A stretch of DNA of 33,879 nucleotides from positions 1 through 33,879 of the IMG/VR virus record IMGVR_UViG_3300000116_000089. The stretch is one strand, 5' to 3'. The translations under genes and the position numbers were made by a program. Shown one piece after another: positions 1-7,805 of the stretch (position 1 is its first letter; the number at the start of each line of letters is the position of its first letter). The DNA is from a virus. Under the pieces are notes generated by a model. That model was given only the letters and a program-made list of their open reading frames with translations. It did no database searches and had not been told where the DNA came from.

Positions 1-711
1 AACTGGTAAAGTTACATTGGCTACAAGAGTTGTAGCATTAGTAAATGTTACACTGTTAGCATTAACAATCGCACCTGTACTTGCTTGTAGTTCAACACTT
101 GGTATGGTTACAAAACCAGCACCTGAAATTGTTACATTGGTTGCAGAATTAGTAACCACTGATGGTGAAACACCTGAGATAGTTGGATAAACAACTGATG
201 CTGGAGTTGCAAAACTTAAAGCTCCACTTCCATCTGTTTTTATAAATTGTCCACTACTTCCATCAGCACTTGGTAAAACCCAAATTTTATCACCTGATAA
301 AGCTGGTGCTTCAAAACCTACATAGTTTGAACCCTCATAAAATCTTAATTCGTTATTAGAGCCACCAATAGATAAATTGCCAGCAGTAGTTAAAGCACCA
401 CCATCAGCAATACTTAAAGCATCATCGCCATCTGTGAATTCAATTAATGCTGTTCTTATAGAATCAGATTTAAAATATTCTACAGTGTCATTGGTTTGGT
501 CTAATACTAATACTGGAATATTTGCATCGTTGTCTTCGTTTCTTATGTATAAAGTATTCGATGAAGTATCCATCCAAAACTGATTTGCATAAGTAGTCGA
601 TGGTGCAGATGTACCACTCGATGTAGATGCTAAACCTTTTAAAGCAAGGTTTAAATCACTTCTCGTATTTGGAAATGTTTGGTTTGCTATATCGTAATCG
701 TGTTGGCTCAT
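1..711 (-). CDS. Tail fibre / IPT-TIG protein, partial at left edge
   Basis: The gene starts at an ATG at 711 (N-terminus MSQHDYDIANQ) and stays open for 237 codons to the window edge, so the C-terminus is missing. Residues 1-60 resemble the N-terminal attachment region of marine phage fibre proteins (Asn/Ser/Thr-rich, with a FWMDTSSNTLYIRNE-type element). Residues from about 175 (PTISGVSP, then NVTISGAGF) match an IPT/TIG immunoglobulin-like domain, commonly found in surface-exposed phage fibres. It follows the J-like tail-tip gene with a 41-bp gap, so it is probably a receptor-binding or tip-attached fibre. A GGAG sits about 12 nt before the start. The family assignment is by motif reading. 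The fibre role is inferred from position. Confidence 0.75.
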   Translation of the reverse strand, partial: MSQHDYDIANQTFPNTRSDLNLALKGLASTSSGTSAPSTTYANQFWMDTSSNTLYIRNEDNDANIPVLVLDQTNDTVEYFKSDSIRTALIEFTDGDDALSIADGGALTTAGNLSIGGSNNELRFYEGSNYVGFEAPALSGDKIWVLPSADGSSGQFIKTDGSGALSFATPASVVYPTISGVSPSVVTNSATNVTISGAGFVTIPSVELQASTGAIVNANSVTFTNATTLVANVTLPV

Positions 712-752
712 TTAATTATAAACTCCAATTTAATTTTATTCTATCACCCAAT

Positions 753-3674
753 TTAACTAGACTCAAGATAACCATAGCCTTTAGCTACATAATCAAAAGT
801 TCTATTTATCACTGTTCCACTAGAATTTTTAAATTTAACTGTGAAACCTGTTGCAGTCTTATTTGTTATTTCATAAAAATCTCCTGTTGCTAAATTACTA
901 GCAGAAATTCCCAGAGCCTGAACATCTTTGAATGCTGGAATATAAGTAACTGCTTTACCACCACTTGCAGTTCCACTTGAAATACTTCCTTGGCCATAGG
1001 TTCTATCAGGCATATCTATTGTCGCAGATAAAACAGAAATAGCTGGAGCAGATGATAAAGTTTGTGTTGTCAACTTGGCTCTTAATTTAATATACCTAGC
1101 TTTATAATCTCCTAAAACATAGTTCCTATAATCTGTGTATGAGCTGTTGTCATTACTAGTTGATATTAGTATTTGTACGTTTACATCATCAAACTCTGTG
1201 TATGAACCATCAAATAACCCCTCACGGCTGTCAAATTGGCCTGTAAAGGCATCAAATAAGTTTGTAGGGTCAAACCGTGTGAACTCGCAACTAATCGTGA
1301 CTCTTGAGGTAAATATGCCACCTGTATCTATTACTGGAAAATCATATAAACCCTCGACATTATCCTCCGTGCTACCACCCTCATCAAAGTTTCCTGACTG
1401 TGCATCAAAGTTTCCTGTAGCATCATCAAATAGTTCTCCAGTTAATAATTGCAAGTAAGAAACTCCAGCTCGCTCGACCACATAAACATCTGATTTAGTT
1501 CCAGCAAAATTTGGATTTTGTGTTTGTGTAGAAACAACGTTAAAGTTGTAATCAATTTGATTTAATATGACTACTGACTTTGTTGAGTTTAAACTTGTTA
1601 TTCCTAAAACATCAATTGCTTTAATCATATATGTTCCAGTTCTAGCTGGTAAAGATACTGTGCTCGCTGGCCTAGAAACTTTTTGTGCGAGTATCATTCC
1701 CTCTTCAAAAGTTGGAGATGCAGTATCCGTTGTATGCCTAACAACATAATGAGATAAATCTAAATCTGGTACTGGAGTCCATGATAGTTCTGCTTGGCCA
1801 TTAATTATATTAACTGCAAAATTTGTTACATCAGATGGTGGAGCAGTTTTACCAACTACTGTATGTTGTATAGTTGTGTATGATGAATAAACATTAAAAG
1901 AGTTTACTGCTCTTGCTCTAATATTATAAATTGCTCCATCTTGTGCATTAACTAATTCAAAAATATTTGCTTTAGATTTTCCTAAAGAAATAAAATCACT
2001 TCCAGCAACATTACTATTTTGAGCTTCTACTTCAAACTCGTTTGTAGTTCCTTGGTTCGATGTGCATGTAACAATTAAAACTGCTATTGGTGTTTCTGAA
2101 AATGTTCTTAACTCATCTGTAGCAGAAAGACTAGGTGAAGATACTGTTGTAGGACTAGGCAAGGTTGTGTTGTCTAAACTAAATTCTGTTTCTTCTGCAT
2201 TCCAATCATAAACAGAAGATGATGTTTCTTTTAATTGCAAGCCAATATATACACCAGCCGTGTTTACTGTAAAATTCCATTCAGCAACTTGGAATATTTT
2301 ATTATTAAAACCCAATCTTGTATTATGTACTTGTACAGTGTCACCAACTTGCAAAGTAAATCCTTTCATACTTACTTGTGTTGATATTTGCATTTGTTGT
2401 CTTACTGTAAATAAATTAATTTTAGCAATTCTTTGAGCCATGCTACTAGACTTAGTAAACGGTAAATCAATATCTGCATAAACTGTTTCACCATCGGCTT
2501 CGACAAAAGTAGATGATGTAACCATTGGATAATCTGTTGGTTGCCAATCAGTTTCATCACTTGTAAATATTCCTTTTACCGTATTAAAAACATCTGTTCT
2601 TGATTGTTTTGTGGCCAACGTAATCCCACCAATAAAATCATCTTCAGTTAAAGTTAAGCTAGGTGCTACATATTTACCACCTTTCAAGATAAACTTTCCA
2701 TTACTATAAGAAAGAATACCAAAACATGAAGTCAACATATCGTTAATAATTTCCATTGGTGCAATATCGGAATAAATAACGCCATGAGACTCATATCTTT
2801 TTTCAGTACCACCAGTAGATAAAGTTATGTTTTCATCGCAAATGTTTGCCATACTTGTAAATGAAGCTGTGTCTATAGTTCCAGTATCTATCCCTAAACC
2901 AATTCTAGTATCAGTCATATAATCATAAATACATAAAGCTGGGTTTGATGAAAAAGCAGTTGAGTTATTTCTAATATCTAAAACTTTTTTTCCTTTAATT
3001 ACAGCACTAACATTTGGTAGGCCGTTTGGAAAAACATCTGAGTCATAAGAAATTTTTATATAAAGATAAGCAATTCCTTTTAAATTATGCTCATTAGTCC
3101 AACTTGTTTCTGCTACTAAGTCTGCATCAGCTTCTTGGTCATCTAATCCTAGATGATATTTTATTCTTGTTGTTCGTTGTCCATCTTCGTATATTGAGTC
3201 GGTCGCAAATTTACTAGGAGATGTTACTTTATATCTTGTTATTCCATTTGCATCAGTTCCATCAGAAGCTAGAGTTAATTCTTCATCTGCAAAATATACT
3301 TCATCAATAGAATTAACTTCATGCGATGCTAGTTGTACTACTATATGTAAATATTTATTATTTTGTGATACATCCATAAAGAGAATACCACCTGATTTTT
3401 TTGAAATACCGTAAACCATATCTCTCGGAATGATAGGTTGTTTAATCATCAAGGAACGGTTACTAGTCTCTTGTGCATAAGACTGTTGTTGCATGGAGCT
3501 ATTCCTAGATTTAGGTTTAGTCATTAAAGCACTACCAACTACAACTGCACCAGTAATAATCGCACCAGCAGTTAGATAACCTAGAATACCACCAGTAGGG
3601 TCAAAAGTTATAGCTACAGCTATTACAACGGCTGTTACGATTGCACTAACAATACTATTGACTGTACTTCCCAT
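753..3674 (-). CDS. Tail-tip / host-specificity protein (J-like, Phage-tail_3 type)
   Basis: This 973-aa protein is the likely central tail hub, the homologue of lambda J and GTA gp15. The N-terminus has two hydrophobic stretches (about residues 8-25 and 30-50), as in other tail-hub proteins. The middle (about 340-480, around LTEDDFIGGITL and LQVGDTVQVHNTRLGF) resembles the putative phage tail protein family PF13550. Residues around 610-720 (PSDVTNFAVNIINGQAELSW) look like a fibronectin type III domain. Around residues 745-830 there are repeated FD-containing turns (FDDATGNFDAQSGNFD and FDAFTGQFDSREGLFD). Position fits: it follows DUF2163 and the HlyC-like gene and precedes a fibre. GAGG lies upstream of the ATG. 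The structural role is confident. Receptor specificity is inference. Confidence 0.9.
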   Translation of the reverse strand: MGSTVNSIVSAIVTAVVIAVAITFDPTGGILGYLTAGAIITGAVVVGSALMTKPKSRNSSMQQQSYAQETSNRSLMIKQPIIPRDMVYGISKKSGGILFMDVSQNNKYLHIVVQLASHEVNSIDEVYFADEELTLASDGTDANGITRYKVTSPSKFATDSIYEDGQRTTRIKYHLGLDDQEADADLVAETSWTNEHNLKGIAYLYIKISYDSDVFPNGLPNVSAVIKGKKVLDIRNNSTAFSSNPALCIYDYMTDTRIGLGIDTGTIDTASFTSMANICDENITLSTGGTEKRYESHGVIYSDIAPMEIINDMLTSCFGILSYSNGKFILKGGKYVAPSLTLTEDDFIGGITLATKQSRTDVFNTVKGIFTSDETDWQPTDYPMVTSSTFVEADGETVYADIDLPFTKSSSMAQRIAKINLFTVRQQMQISTQVSMKGFTLQVGDTVQVHNTRLGFNNKIFQVAEWNFTVNTAGVYIGLQLKETSSSVYDWNAEETEFSLDNTTLPSPTTVSSPSLSATDELRTFSETPIAVLIVTCTSNQGTTNEFEVEAQNSNVAGSDFISLGKSKANIFELVNAQDGAIYNIRARAVNSFNVYSSYTTIQHTVVGKTAPPSDVTNFAVNIINGQAELSWTPVPDLDLSHYVVRHTTDTASPTFEEGMILAQKVSRPASTVSLPARTGTYMIKAIDVLGITSLNSTKSVVILNQIDYNFNVVSTQTQNPNFAGTKSDVYVVERAGVSYLQLLTGELFDDATGNFDAQSGNFDEGGSTEDNVEGLYDFPVIDTGGIFTSRVTISCEFTRFDPTNLFDAFTGQFDSREGLFDGSYTEFDDVNVQILISTSNDNSSYTDYRNYVLGDYKARYIKLRAKLTTQTLSSAPAISVLSATIDMPDRTYGQGSISSGTASGGKAVTYIPAFKDVQALGISASNLATGDFYEITNKTATGFTVKFKNSSGTVINRTFDYVAKGYGYLESS

Positions 3675-3686
3675 TTTTAAAAACCT

Positions 3687-4118
3687 CTAATATTTATATT
3701 TACCATTGCCTAGGTATTTCCAATTTTTTCTTTTATGTACTTTAAAATCTTCTGTAGTTCTTAACCAATTTAACTCACCATCAATGCCCAATAAAGATGT
3801 GAAATAATCTCTTGTCCATCTATGCATAGTAACAATATTGCCAGTATTAACAGTATCGATATGCCAACATATGTTGCCACTATTCCAAAAATGAAAAAGC
3901 ATTTGGCCTGTCTTAATATAATGGTCTTCACATTTTTCATTCATAAATGCCCAATTAGTAAATCCTACCACTTTATTATTTTCGTAGTGAAGTTTATATT
4001 GCTTTAATAAAAAAGATTGCTCGATGTGAGTTTTAAGTTGTTCTCTTGTATTATTTTTATATCTATCAAAAGATTTATATAAATCTATTACGATTTCCAT
4101 TTCTTCTTTTATGCTCAT
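3687..4118 (-). CDS. HlyC/RtxC-like toxin-activating acyltransferase homologue in the tail module
   Basis: The 143-aa protein resembles the HlyC family (PF02794), which transfers fatty acyl groups from ACP to lysines of RTX toxins and has a GNAT-related fold. Residues 40-44 (QYKLH), 52-58 (GFTNWAF) and 78-88 (WNSGNICWHID) line up with the HlyC core (QY, SWA, W-SGD-W-ID). Asp88 matches the family catalytic aspartate (Asp92 in E. coli HlyC). The catalytic histidine found about 20 residues before QY in HlyC is not seen; the nearest histidine, His31, is only 9 residues before. It lies between DUF2163 and the J-like gene, where GTA-type phages usually carry an NlpC/P60 peptidase. I see no Shine-Dalgarno, so it may be translated by coupling to the gene ending 6 bp upstream. 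The fold is likely. Activity is uncertain. Confidence 0.68.
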   Translation of the reverse strand: MSIKEEMEIVIDLYKSFDRYKNNTREQLKTHIEQSFLLKQYKLHYENNKVVGFTNWAFMNEKCEDHYIKTGQMLFHFWNSGNICWHIDTVNTGNIVTMHRWTRDYFTSLLGIDGELNWLRTTEDFKVHKRKNWKYLGNGKYKY

Positions 4119-4124
4119 AATTCA

Positions 4125-4718
4125 TTATGGAGTTTTTACTGGCACTTGTACACCAGCTCCCCAACTTATTGATTTATTCTGCAACCCTGTCACAAAACTA
4201 CAACCTTTGTCTCCAGCAAAAAGTTCTTGCTGGTCTTGGTCGGTGTATCTTCTGTCTATTGGTTTTTCTAATGTTATTAATTTATTCTCAATGGTAAAAA
4301 CTAAAACAGATGATTCGCCATCTTCATTTAAAACCATTGTGTCAATAAAACCTGAGAAAATTTCATAAGGAGTATCGACAATAGCATCAGCATTATTTGT
4401 AGTCGTTAAAACACCAAAATAAACTTCGCATACCATTCCTGAAGTATCCTCTGTGAGACCAGCAGATAGGATAGCCGTATCAAGGCCGTTTAATGTTATC
4501 TGCATACCAGTTGCTTTAGTATCAAAAGTTTCCAATACATTAGATATTTGTAAAATATTTCCTGAACCAATATAAGTGTTGCCACCTATAATCAAGTCAG
4601 CATAAGTAGTGGCCAACAAAAGTGAACCACTTGTAAAGTTCATTTTTACAGCATAAAACGGTCTAAGTGCCGAGCTCGTTAGCTGTGTCGAAAATGAACT
4701 ACCGATACTTCTAGCCAT
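4125..4718 (-). CDS. Minor tail protein, DUF2163 / phage BR0599-like
   Basis: The 197-aa protein matches the pattern of DUF2163/BR0599 tail proteins (GTA gp13-like, functionally comparable to lambda L). The N-terminus LRPFYAVKMNF is followed by the Y-G-GNILQISN region, then YEIFSGFIDT near residue 125, and a C-terminal DKGCSFVTGLQNKSISWG. These proteins form part of the distal tail or tip and contact the J hub. The stop is 6 bp from the next gene, and the start is 4 bp downstream of the Lys-rich small gene, so it is tightly packed in an operon. Unusually, the gene immediately before it belongs to the capsid block and not to the tail tube/tape-measure block. The C-terminus is short compared with lambda L. 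Confidence 0.78.
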   Translation of the reverse strand: MARSIGSSFSTQLTSSALRPFYAVKMNFTSGSLLLATTYADLIIGGNTYIGSGNILQISNVLETFDTKATGMQITLNGLDTAILSAGLTEDTSGMVCEVYFGVLTTTNNADAIVDTPYEIFSGFIDTMVLNEDGESSVLVFTIENKLITLEKPIDRRYTDQDQQELFAGDKGCSFVTGLQNKSISWGAGVQVPVKTP

Positions 4719-4721
4719 AAC

Positions 4722-4949
4722 TTATTTTTTAGTTACTTTTTTCTTTGCAACTTTCTTTTTAGTTACTTTTTTTTCTGTAGCTTTTACAGTTTTTGTTTCT
4801 ATTGCAAAACCATTATCCATTAAGTTTTGTGCAAGTGATACTTGCCAATCTTCTTTGCAGTCAATAATTTCATCTATTTTATATTCTCTTGTAGCATTAC
4901 CACTGGCATTAGCTACTCCAAAAACGTTTGCTGTTATTTTAATTTGCAT
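4722..4949 (-). CDS. Small protein with Lys-rich repeat tail, unknown
   Basis: This 75-aa protein has a strong ribosome-binding site (AGGAGATAAAAATG). I do not recognise the first 55 residues (MQIKITANVFG..., with a DEIIDCKEDW segment). The last 20 residues are a repeat of KKVTKK/KKVAKK units, strongly basic and comparable to histone-H1-like or HU tails. The encoding DNA shows two copies of a TTAGTTACTTTTTTC-type word. It lies between the decoration gene and DUF2163. It could be a capsid-internal or DNA-contacting accessory protein or a head-tail factor. This is inference from charge and position only. Confidence 0.6.
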   Translation of the reverse strand: MQIKITANVFGVANASGNATREYKIDEIIDCKEDWQVSLAQNLMDNGFAIETKTVKATEKKVTKKKVAKKKVTKK

Positions 4950-4971
4950 TTTTATCTCCTAAGTTAATCGA

Positions 4972-5013
4972 AGTGGTGGCCATTGTTTTTTACAACGATG
5001 AGCGACCACCACT
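4972..5013 (-). other. Intergenic mRNA hairpin upstream of the Lys-rich gene
   Basis: The arms AGTGGTGG (4972-4979) and CCACCACT (5006-5013) form a perfect 8-bp inverted repeat. A small TTGT/ACAA inner stem sits in the loop. The element lies between the stop of the decoration gene and the ribosome-binding site of the 75-aa gene. On the - strand no U-run follows it, so it is more likely an mRNA processing or stability hairpin protecting the abundant capsid messages than a terminator. Function is inferred. Confidence 0.5.
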
Positions 5014-5035
5014 CCTAGACTAATAACTAGCCAAT

Positions 5036-5482
5036 TTAGACATTAATAGAATAAGTATCTGTTGCATCTACTGGATTACCTTGAACACCAGTGATACTCA
5101 TTGGAGTACCATTGGAATGAGTTCCAGTTGCATCGATTCTTACACGAACATATCTTTTTCCACCTATATAACCAATAGTGGTTATTTGAGGTGTCTCGCC
5201 ATTGGCATCAAGAGTTAAAAAAACTCCAGCTCCACTGACAGCTTTTCCTGTAACAGATTTTGAAGATGTTACGGCCGAGAAGCTACTGTTATCATCTGAA
5301 TCTTCTAAATAAAATTCAAACTTAACTGAGCTACTCAAAGTATCTCCCTCTGCACCTGTATTGACAGTTAATACACAAGACTCAAAACCTTGTAAATCAA
5401 CTCCAGTACCATTTGTGTCACCAGTTATTACTGCTGGTACTACGACTGATACCGTATTTGTATTGTTAGCTAAATCTCTCAT
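5036..5482 (-). CDS. Putative capsid decoration protein
   Basis: The 148-aa protein follows the major capsid gene by 11 bp and has the best ribosome-binding site of the head genes (AAGGAGG), consistent with high expression. The sequence reads as an all-beta domain. It includes FEFYLEDSDDNSSFSAV near residue 52 and GGKRYVRVRIDATGT near residue 106, a pattern seen in small proteins encoded directly after HK97-type capsid genes in many phages. There are no cysteines apart from one near residue 32 and no membrane segment. The decoration role is inferred from position, size and beta composition. A head-completion role is the alternative. Confidence 0.6.
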   Translation of the reverse strand: MRDLANNTNTVSVVVPAVITGDTNGTGVDLQGFESCVLTVNTGAEGDTLSSSVKFEFYLEDSDDNSSFSAVTSSKSVTGKAVSGAGVFLTLDANGETPQITTIGYIGGKRYVRVRIDATGTHSNGTPMSITGVQGNPVDATDTYSINV

Positions 5483-5493
5483 ACTGTACCTCC

Positions 5494-6708
5494 TTATGTA
5501 CTAATATTTTGTAATTGAATTGCTTCAGCATTAACTACAGCACCACCAACTCTTCTGCGAGCTAAGTAACGTGTGTTACCAACATTCGCTTGAGAATAAG
5601 GGTCTCTCATAATTGACATGCTAATCCTATCGACTAAAGTATATGCTCTAGCAAAGTCACCAAAGGCAACTGGCTTTGTTCCAGCAGATACGTTAACCAT
5701 ATCTTTTGCTAGTACATAACCATACCCAGCTATTGTAGATGGAGCTCCTGAAACTAAGTTTAATCCAACATGGAAAACTTTTTGTCCAGCAGTATCTTCT
5801 AGTTGCAATATTTTAGCAAATGTTCCTCTGTTCATTACAAACTTTGCATTTCTTAGGTAATCAGATTTGATTGCATAAATTAAATCATAAAGACCATCAG
5901 CAGTTAGATTATTTGCATTACCTGAGTTAGTAGTTGCAACACCTTGCGATGCATCTGTAAACCCAAATGGTTTACCAACTCCGTTACCAGTTACTAAAGC
6001 TGTTCCCTCGGCAACTGCAAATTGTTCAGCAAACTCAGTAGCCATTTCTGACTCCATGTTGAATGCAGAATCTTCTAACAGTGCTTGAGAAATATCAACC
6101 ATAGCATAACATTCATGAGCATCAATACTCATTAGGCCAGTGCCGTATCCTGTGGTCTCACTTCTTGTAGCAGTTTCATTAACCCATTGTGCTGAGAATT
6201 GACCAGTTCTTTTTGGAATCTCAATACCACGGTTTGATGTTTGTCTAACTCTAACCAGTGAACGCATTGGAGAAAATTCAGTCACAGACTTAATTAACTC
6301 AGCAACGTATTCAGTCGGTGCATAGTATCCACCTAATGAATCATCAGACTCATAAAGTGATTTTATTTCACTTGGCATCTCTGTTCCTTTACGGAGATAA
6401 TCACCAAATGCTTTCATTTGTATATCAACTGTTTTAGCAGAATTACCAGTTTCAGGTCTTGCTATAGCAGTTTCTAATTTTTCTAGTTTCGCTTCAGCTT
6501 CAGAAAGTGCTTTTGCTTGCATTTCAATTTCTTGCTTTTGCTCTACAGCTCCAGCAACATCATTAGCAAGTTTATCTACTTTTTCTTGAAGCAAAGGGTC
6601 AGCGACTCCTTTCTTTTTGATTTCATCGATATTCTTTTGGTTCTCAGCTTTAAATTCTTCAAAGCTAGTTCCAAGAGTTTCGATTACATCTTTAATTTCT
6701 TCAGACAT
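5494..6708 (-). CDS. Major capsid protein, HK97 family
   Basis: The 404-aa protein has the HK97 capsid layout (PF05065). Residues 1-100 are a charged coiled-coil delta domain (MSEEIKDVIETLGTSFEEF..., acting as scaffold). The mature shell domain starts about residue 110 (MKAFGDYLRKG). Characteristic strings include DSLGGYYAPTEYVAELIK, GNGVGKPFGF, AKFVMNRGTFAKI and, near the end, RARRR-like YLARRRVGGAVVNAEAIQ. The S78 protease gene immediately upstream would cleave the delta domain. The start has AGAGG 6-11 nt upstream. It forms the icosahedral shell. Confidence 0.96.
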   Translation of the reverse strand: MSEEIKDVIETLGTSFEEFKAENQKNIDEIKKKGVADPLLQEKVDKLANDVAGAVEQKQEIEMQAKALSEAEAKLEKLETAIARPETGNSAKTVDIQMKAFGDYLRKGTEMPSEIKSLYESDDSLGGYYAPTEYVAELIKSVTEFSPMRSLVRVRQTSNRGIEIPKRTGQFSAQWVNETATRSETTGYGTGLMSIDAHECYAMVDISQALLEDSAFNMESEMATEFAEQFAVAEGTALVTGNGVGKPFGFTDASQGVATTNSGNANNLTADGLYDLIYAIKSDYLRNAKFVMNRGTFAKILQLEDTAGQKVFHVGLNLVSGAPSTIAGYGYVLAKDMVNVSAGTKPVAFGDFARAYTLVDRISMSIMRDPYSQANVGNTRYLARRRVGGAVVNAEAIQLQNIST

Positions 6709-6717
6709 AAAATACCT

Positions 6718-7368
6718 CTATGTTTTTAGTTTATTAGTTAATGCTTTGATGCTATCAACAACATCCCGTTGGTCAACCACATGGTATGACTTATGAAGTA
6801 TCATCGCAGTTTGTTTCGCAACTGGAATTGAAGTTACACCTACATCCCGTAGGTATTTTTCAATTTCCCGTTCCGACATTTCAGCTAACTTAACTTTCGT
6901 TACTTTAGCTTTTGGGTTCATTGGAAAAGTCACAAGTGACACTTCCATTAAATCAACTTCTTTAATTATCCTACGTTTCTTTTTATCATCGTACTTATAA
7001 CCATCAGGTGATAAGCGATAGCCAATTGACATAGAATCTAATGCACCCATTTTCATGAGCTCGAATACTTCTCTTCCTTTTTGTGTTCCCATGGCAAGTC
7101 GGCCTTTAAGATATAGGCCTTTAGAATCTTCTGTTAAAGAATCTACGACTCCAATAGGTTCATCGGATTTGTGTTGATATAAAAGTTTTATGGATTTTGG
7201 GTTACGTTCGCCTAAAGTTTTTAAAAATGCACCTTTACGAATTACATCGTTTCCTAAATCTTGGTTGTTGAATATGGATGCATAACCCTCGAACGTACCA
7301 TCATCATCGGCATCAATTTCTTTGTACTCGCAAAGCAAGTCTAAATGTTCGTTTATAATTTCAGGCAT
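6718..7368 (-). CDS. Prohead protease, HK97 family (peptidase S78)
   Basis: The 216-aa serine protease would cleave the capsid delta domain during head maturation. Family hallmarks are EGYASIFNNQDLGNDVIRKGAF (residues 27-48, an S78 signature region), His66 in LLYQHKSDEPIG, Ser114 in DSMSIGYRLS and Glu142 in DLMEVSLVTFP. These match the His/Ser/Glu active-site arrangement of HK97 gp4. GGAGATAG lies before the ATG. It sits 9 bp upstream of the capsid gene, as usual. The C-terminal 50 residues are a probable self-processing tail. Confidence 0.95.
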   Translation of the reverse strand: MPEIINEHLDLLCEYKEIDADDDGTFEGYASIFNNQDLGNDVIRKGAFLKTLGERNPKSIKLLYQHKSDEPIGVVDSLTEDSKGLYLKGRLAMGTQKGREVFELMKMGALDSMSIGYRLSPDGYKYDDKKKRRIIKEVDLMEVSLVTFPMNPKAKVTKVKLAEMSEREIEKYLRDVGVTSIPVAKQTAMILHKSYHVVDQRDVVDSIKALTNKLKT

Positions 7369-7436
7369 TTACTATCTCCATACATTGATAGCTCCATTCT
7401 AACACCCAAAAATACTTTAATACAACAACTGTAGGC

Positions 7437-7467
7437 AAAAAAAAGGGCATCACATTTTGTGATACCC
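7437..7467 (-). terminator. Rho-independent terminator after the 86-aa gene
   Basis: Read on the - strand, GGG-(T)-ATCAC pairs with GTGAT-(C)-CCC across a short AAAAT loop (stem positions 7445-7453 and 7459-7467, one mismatch) and is followed at once by eight T residues (complement of 7437-7444). It lies between the stop of the 86-aa gene and the prohead protease, closing a one-gene unit inside the late operon. Read-through must occur, or a second promoter must exist, for the capsid genes downstream. Confidence 0.8.
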
Positions 7468-7488
7468 TCATGAGGAAAATTTATTTAT

Positions 7489-7749
7489 CTATTTTGATTG
7501 GAAAACACCTAGGTCTTTTGTTTTACCATTCTTATTAGTAATTATAACTCTCTTGCCTTTTCCTTTCCAACTTACTGCTTGATAATTTTCTTCATCATAA
7601 AGTTTATAATCTATACCTAACATTCTTTTTATATATCTGAATGAGTATTCAGCAGAGTTTGCTACTGGTACAGCTCGAGCTGTTGCATTTTCTATCTCAG
7701 CTATAAGTTCTAAAGTTTCGTAGTCAGTAAGTTTAATTGTAGTTGTCAT
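7489..7749 (-). CDS. Unknown 86-aa protein with its own promoter and terminator (moron-like)
   Basis: I do not recognise this protein. It has an N-terminal segment of predicted helices (KLTDYETLELIAEIENATARA), then Tyr-rich and basic residues with a KGKGKRVIITNKNGKTKDLG strand-turn-strand end. It has no cysteines, signal peptide or membrane segment. It lies between head morphogenesis and prohead protease, yet has a near-consensus promoter (7806-7833), operator-like repeats and a terminator (7437-7467). That is the hallmark of a moron, a gene independently expressed within a late operon. Its control region closely resembles that of the amidoligase operon at 20.2 kb, so it is probably co-regulated with it. 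A DNA-binding, host-takeover or peptide-substrate role is possible but unsupported. Confidence 0.75.
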   Translation of the reverse strand: MTTTIKLTDYETLELIAEIENATARAVPVANSAEYSFRYIKRMLGIDYKLYDEENYQAVSWKGKGKRVIITNKNGKTKDLGVFQSK

Positions 7750-7799
7750 ATTTGTATCCTCTGTTTCATTAAATTTAAGAGTTTTTTTATCAACTCCAT
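7746..7799 (-). CDS. Possible 17-aa leader peptide ahead of the 86-aa gene
   Basis: An ATG at 7799 lies about where transcription from the 7806-7833 promoter should begin, so it would be leaderless. It opens a 17-codon frame (MELIKKLLNLMKQRIQI) whose TGA overlaps the ATG of the 86-aa gene (ATGA). Translation could couple to the downstream gene. The amidoligase leader also has a short frame (MKRIQR) ending in an ATGA overlap, which gives some weight to this. It may equally be chance in a short leader. Confidence 0.3.
   Translation of the reverse strand: MELIKKLLNLMKQRIQI
7779..7796 (-). promoter_or_regulatory. Leader hairpin of the 86-aa gene
   Basis: On the - strand GAGTT (7792-7796) pairs with AACTC (7779-7783) across the 8-nt loop GATAAAAA. 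The hairpin starts 9 nt after the -10 box, so it would form at the 5' end of the transcript. The amidoligase leader has a comparable 5' hairpin with an 8-nt loop beginning GACAAA. Possible roles are mRNA stability or protein binding. Confidence 0.45.
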
Positions 7800-7805
7800 G
7801 TATTA

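Noticed and set aside
3687-4118. NlpC/P60 tail peptidase, expected at this position
   Set aside because: No Cys-His pair in the NlpC/P60 arrangement. The W-SG-W-ID core matches HlyC instead.
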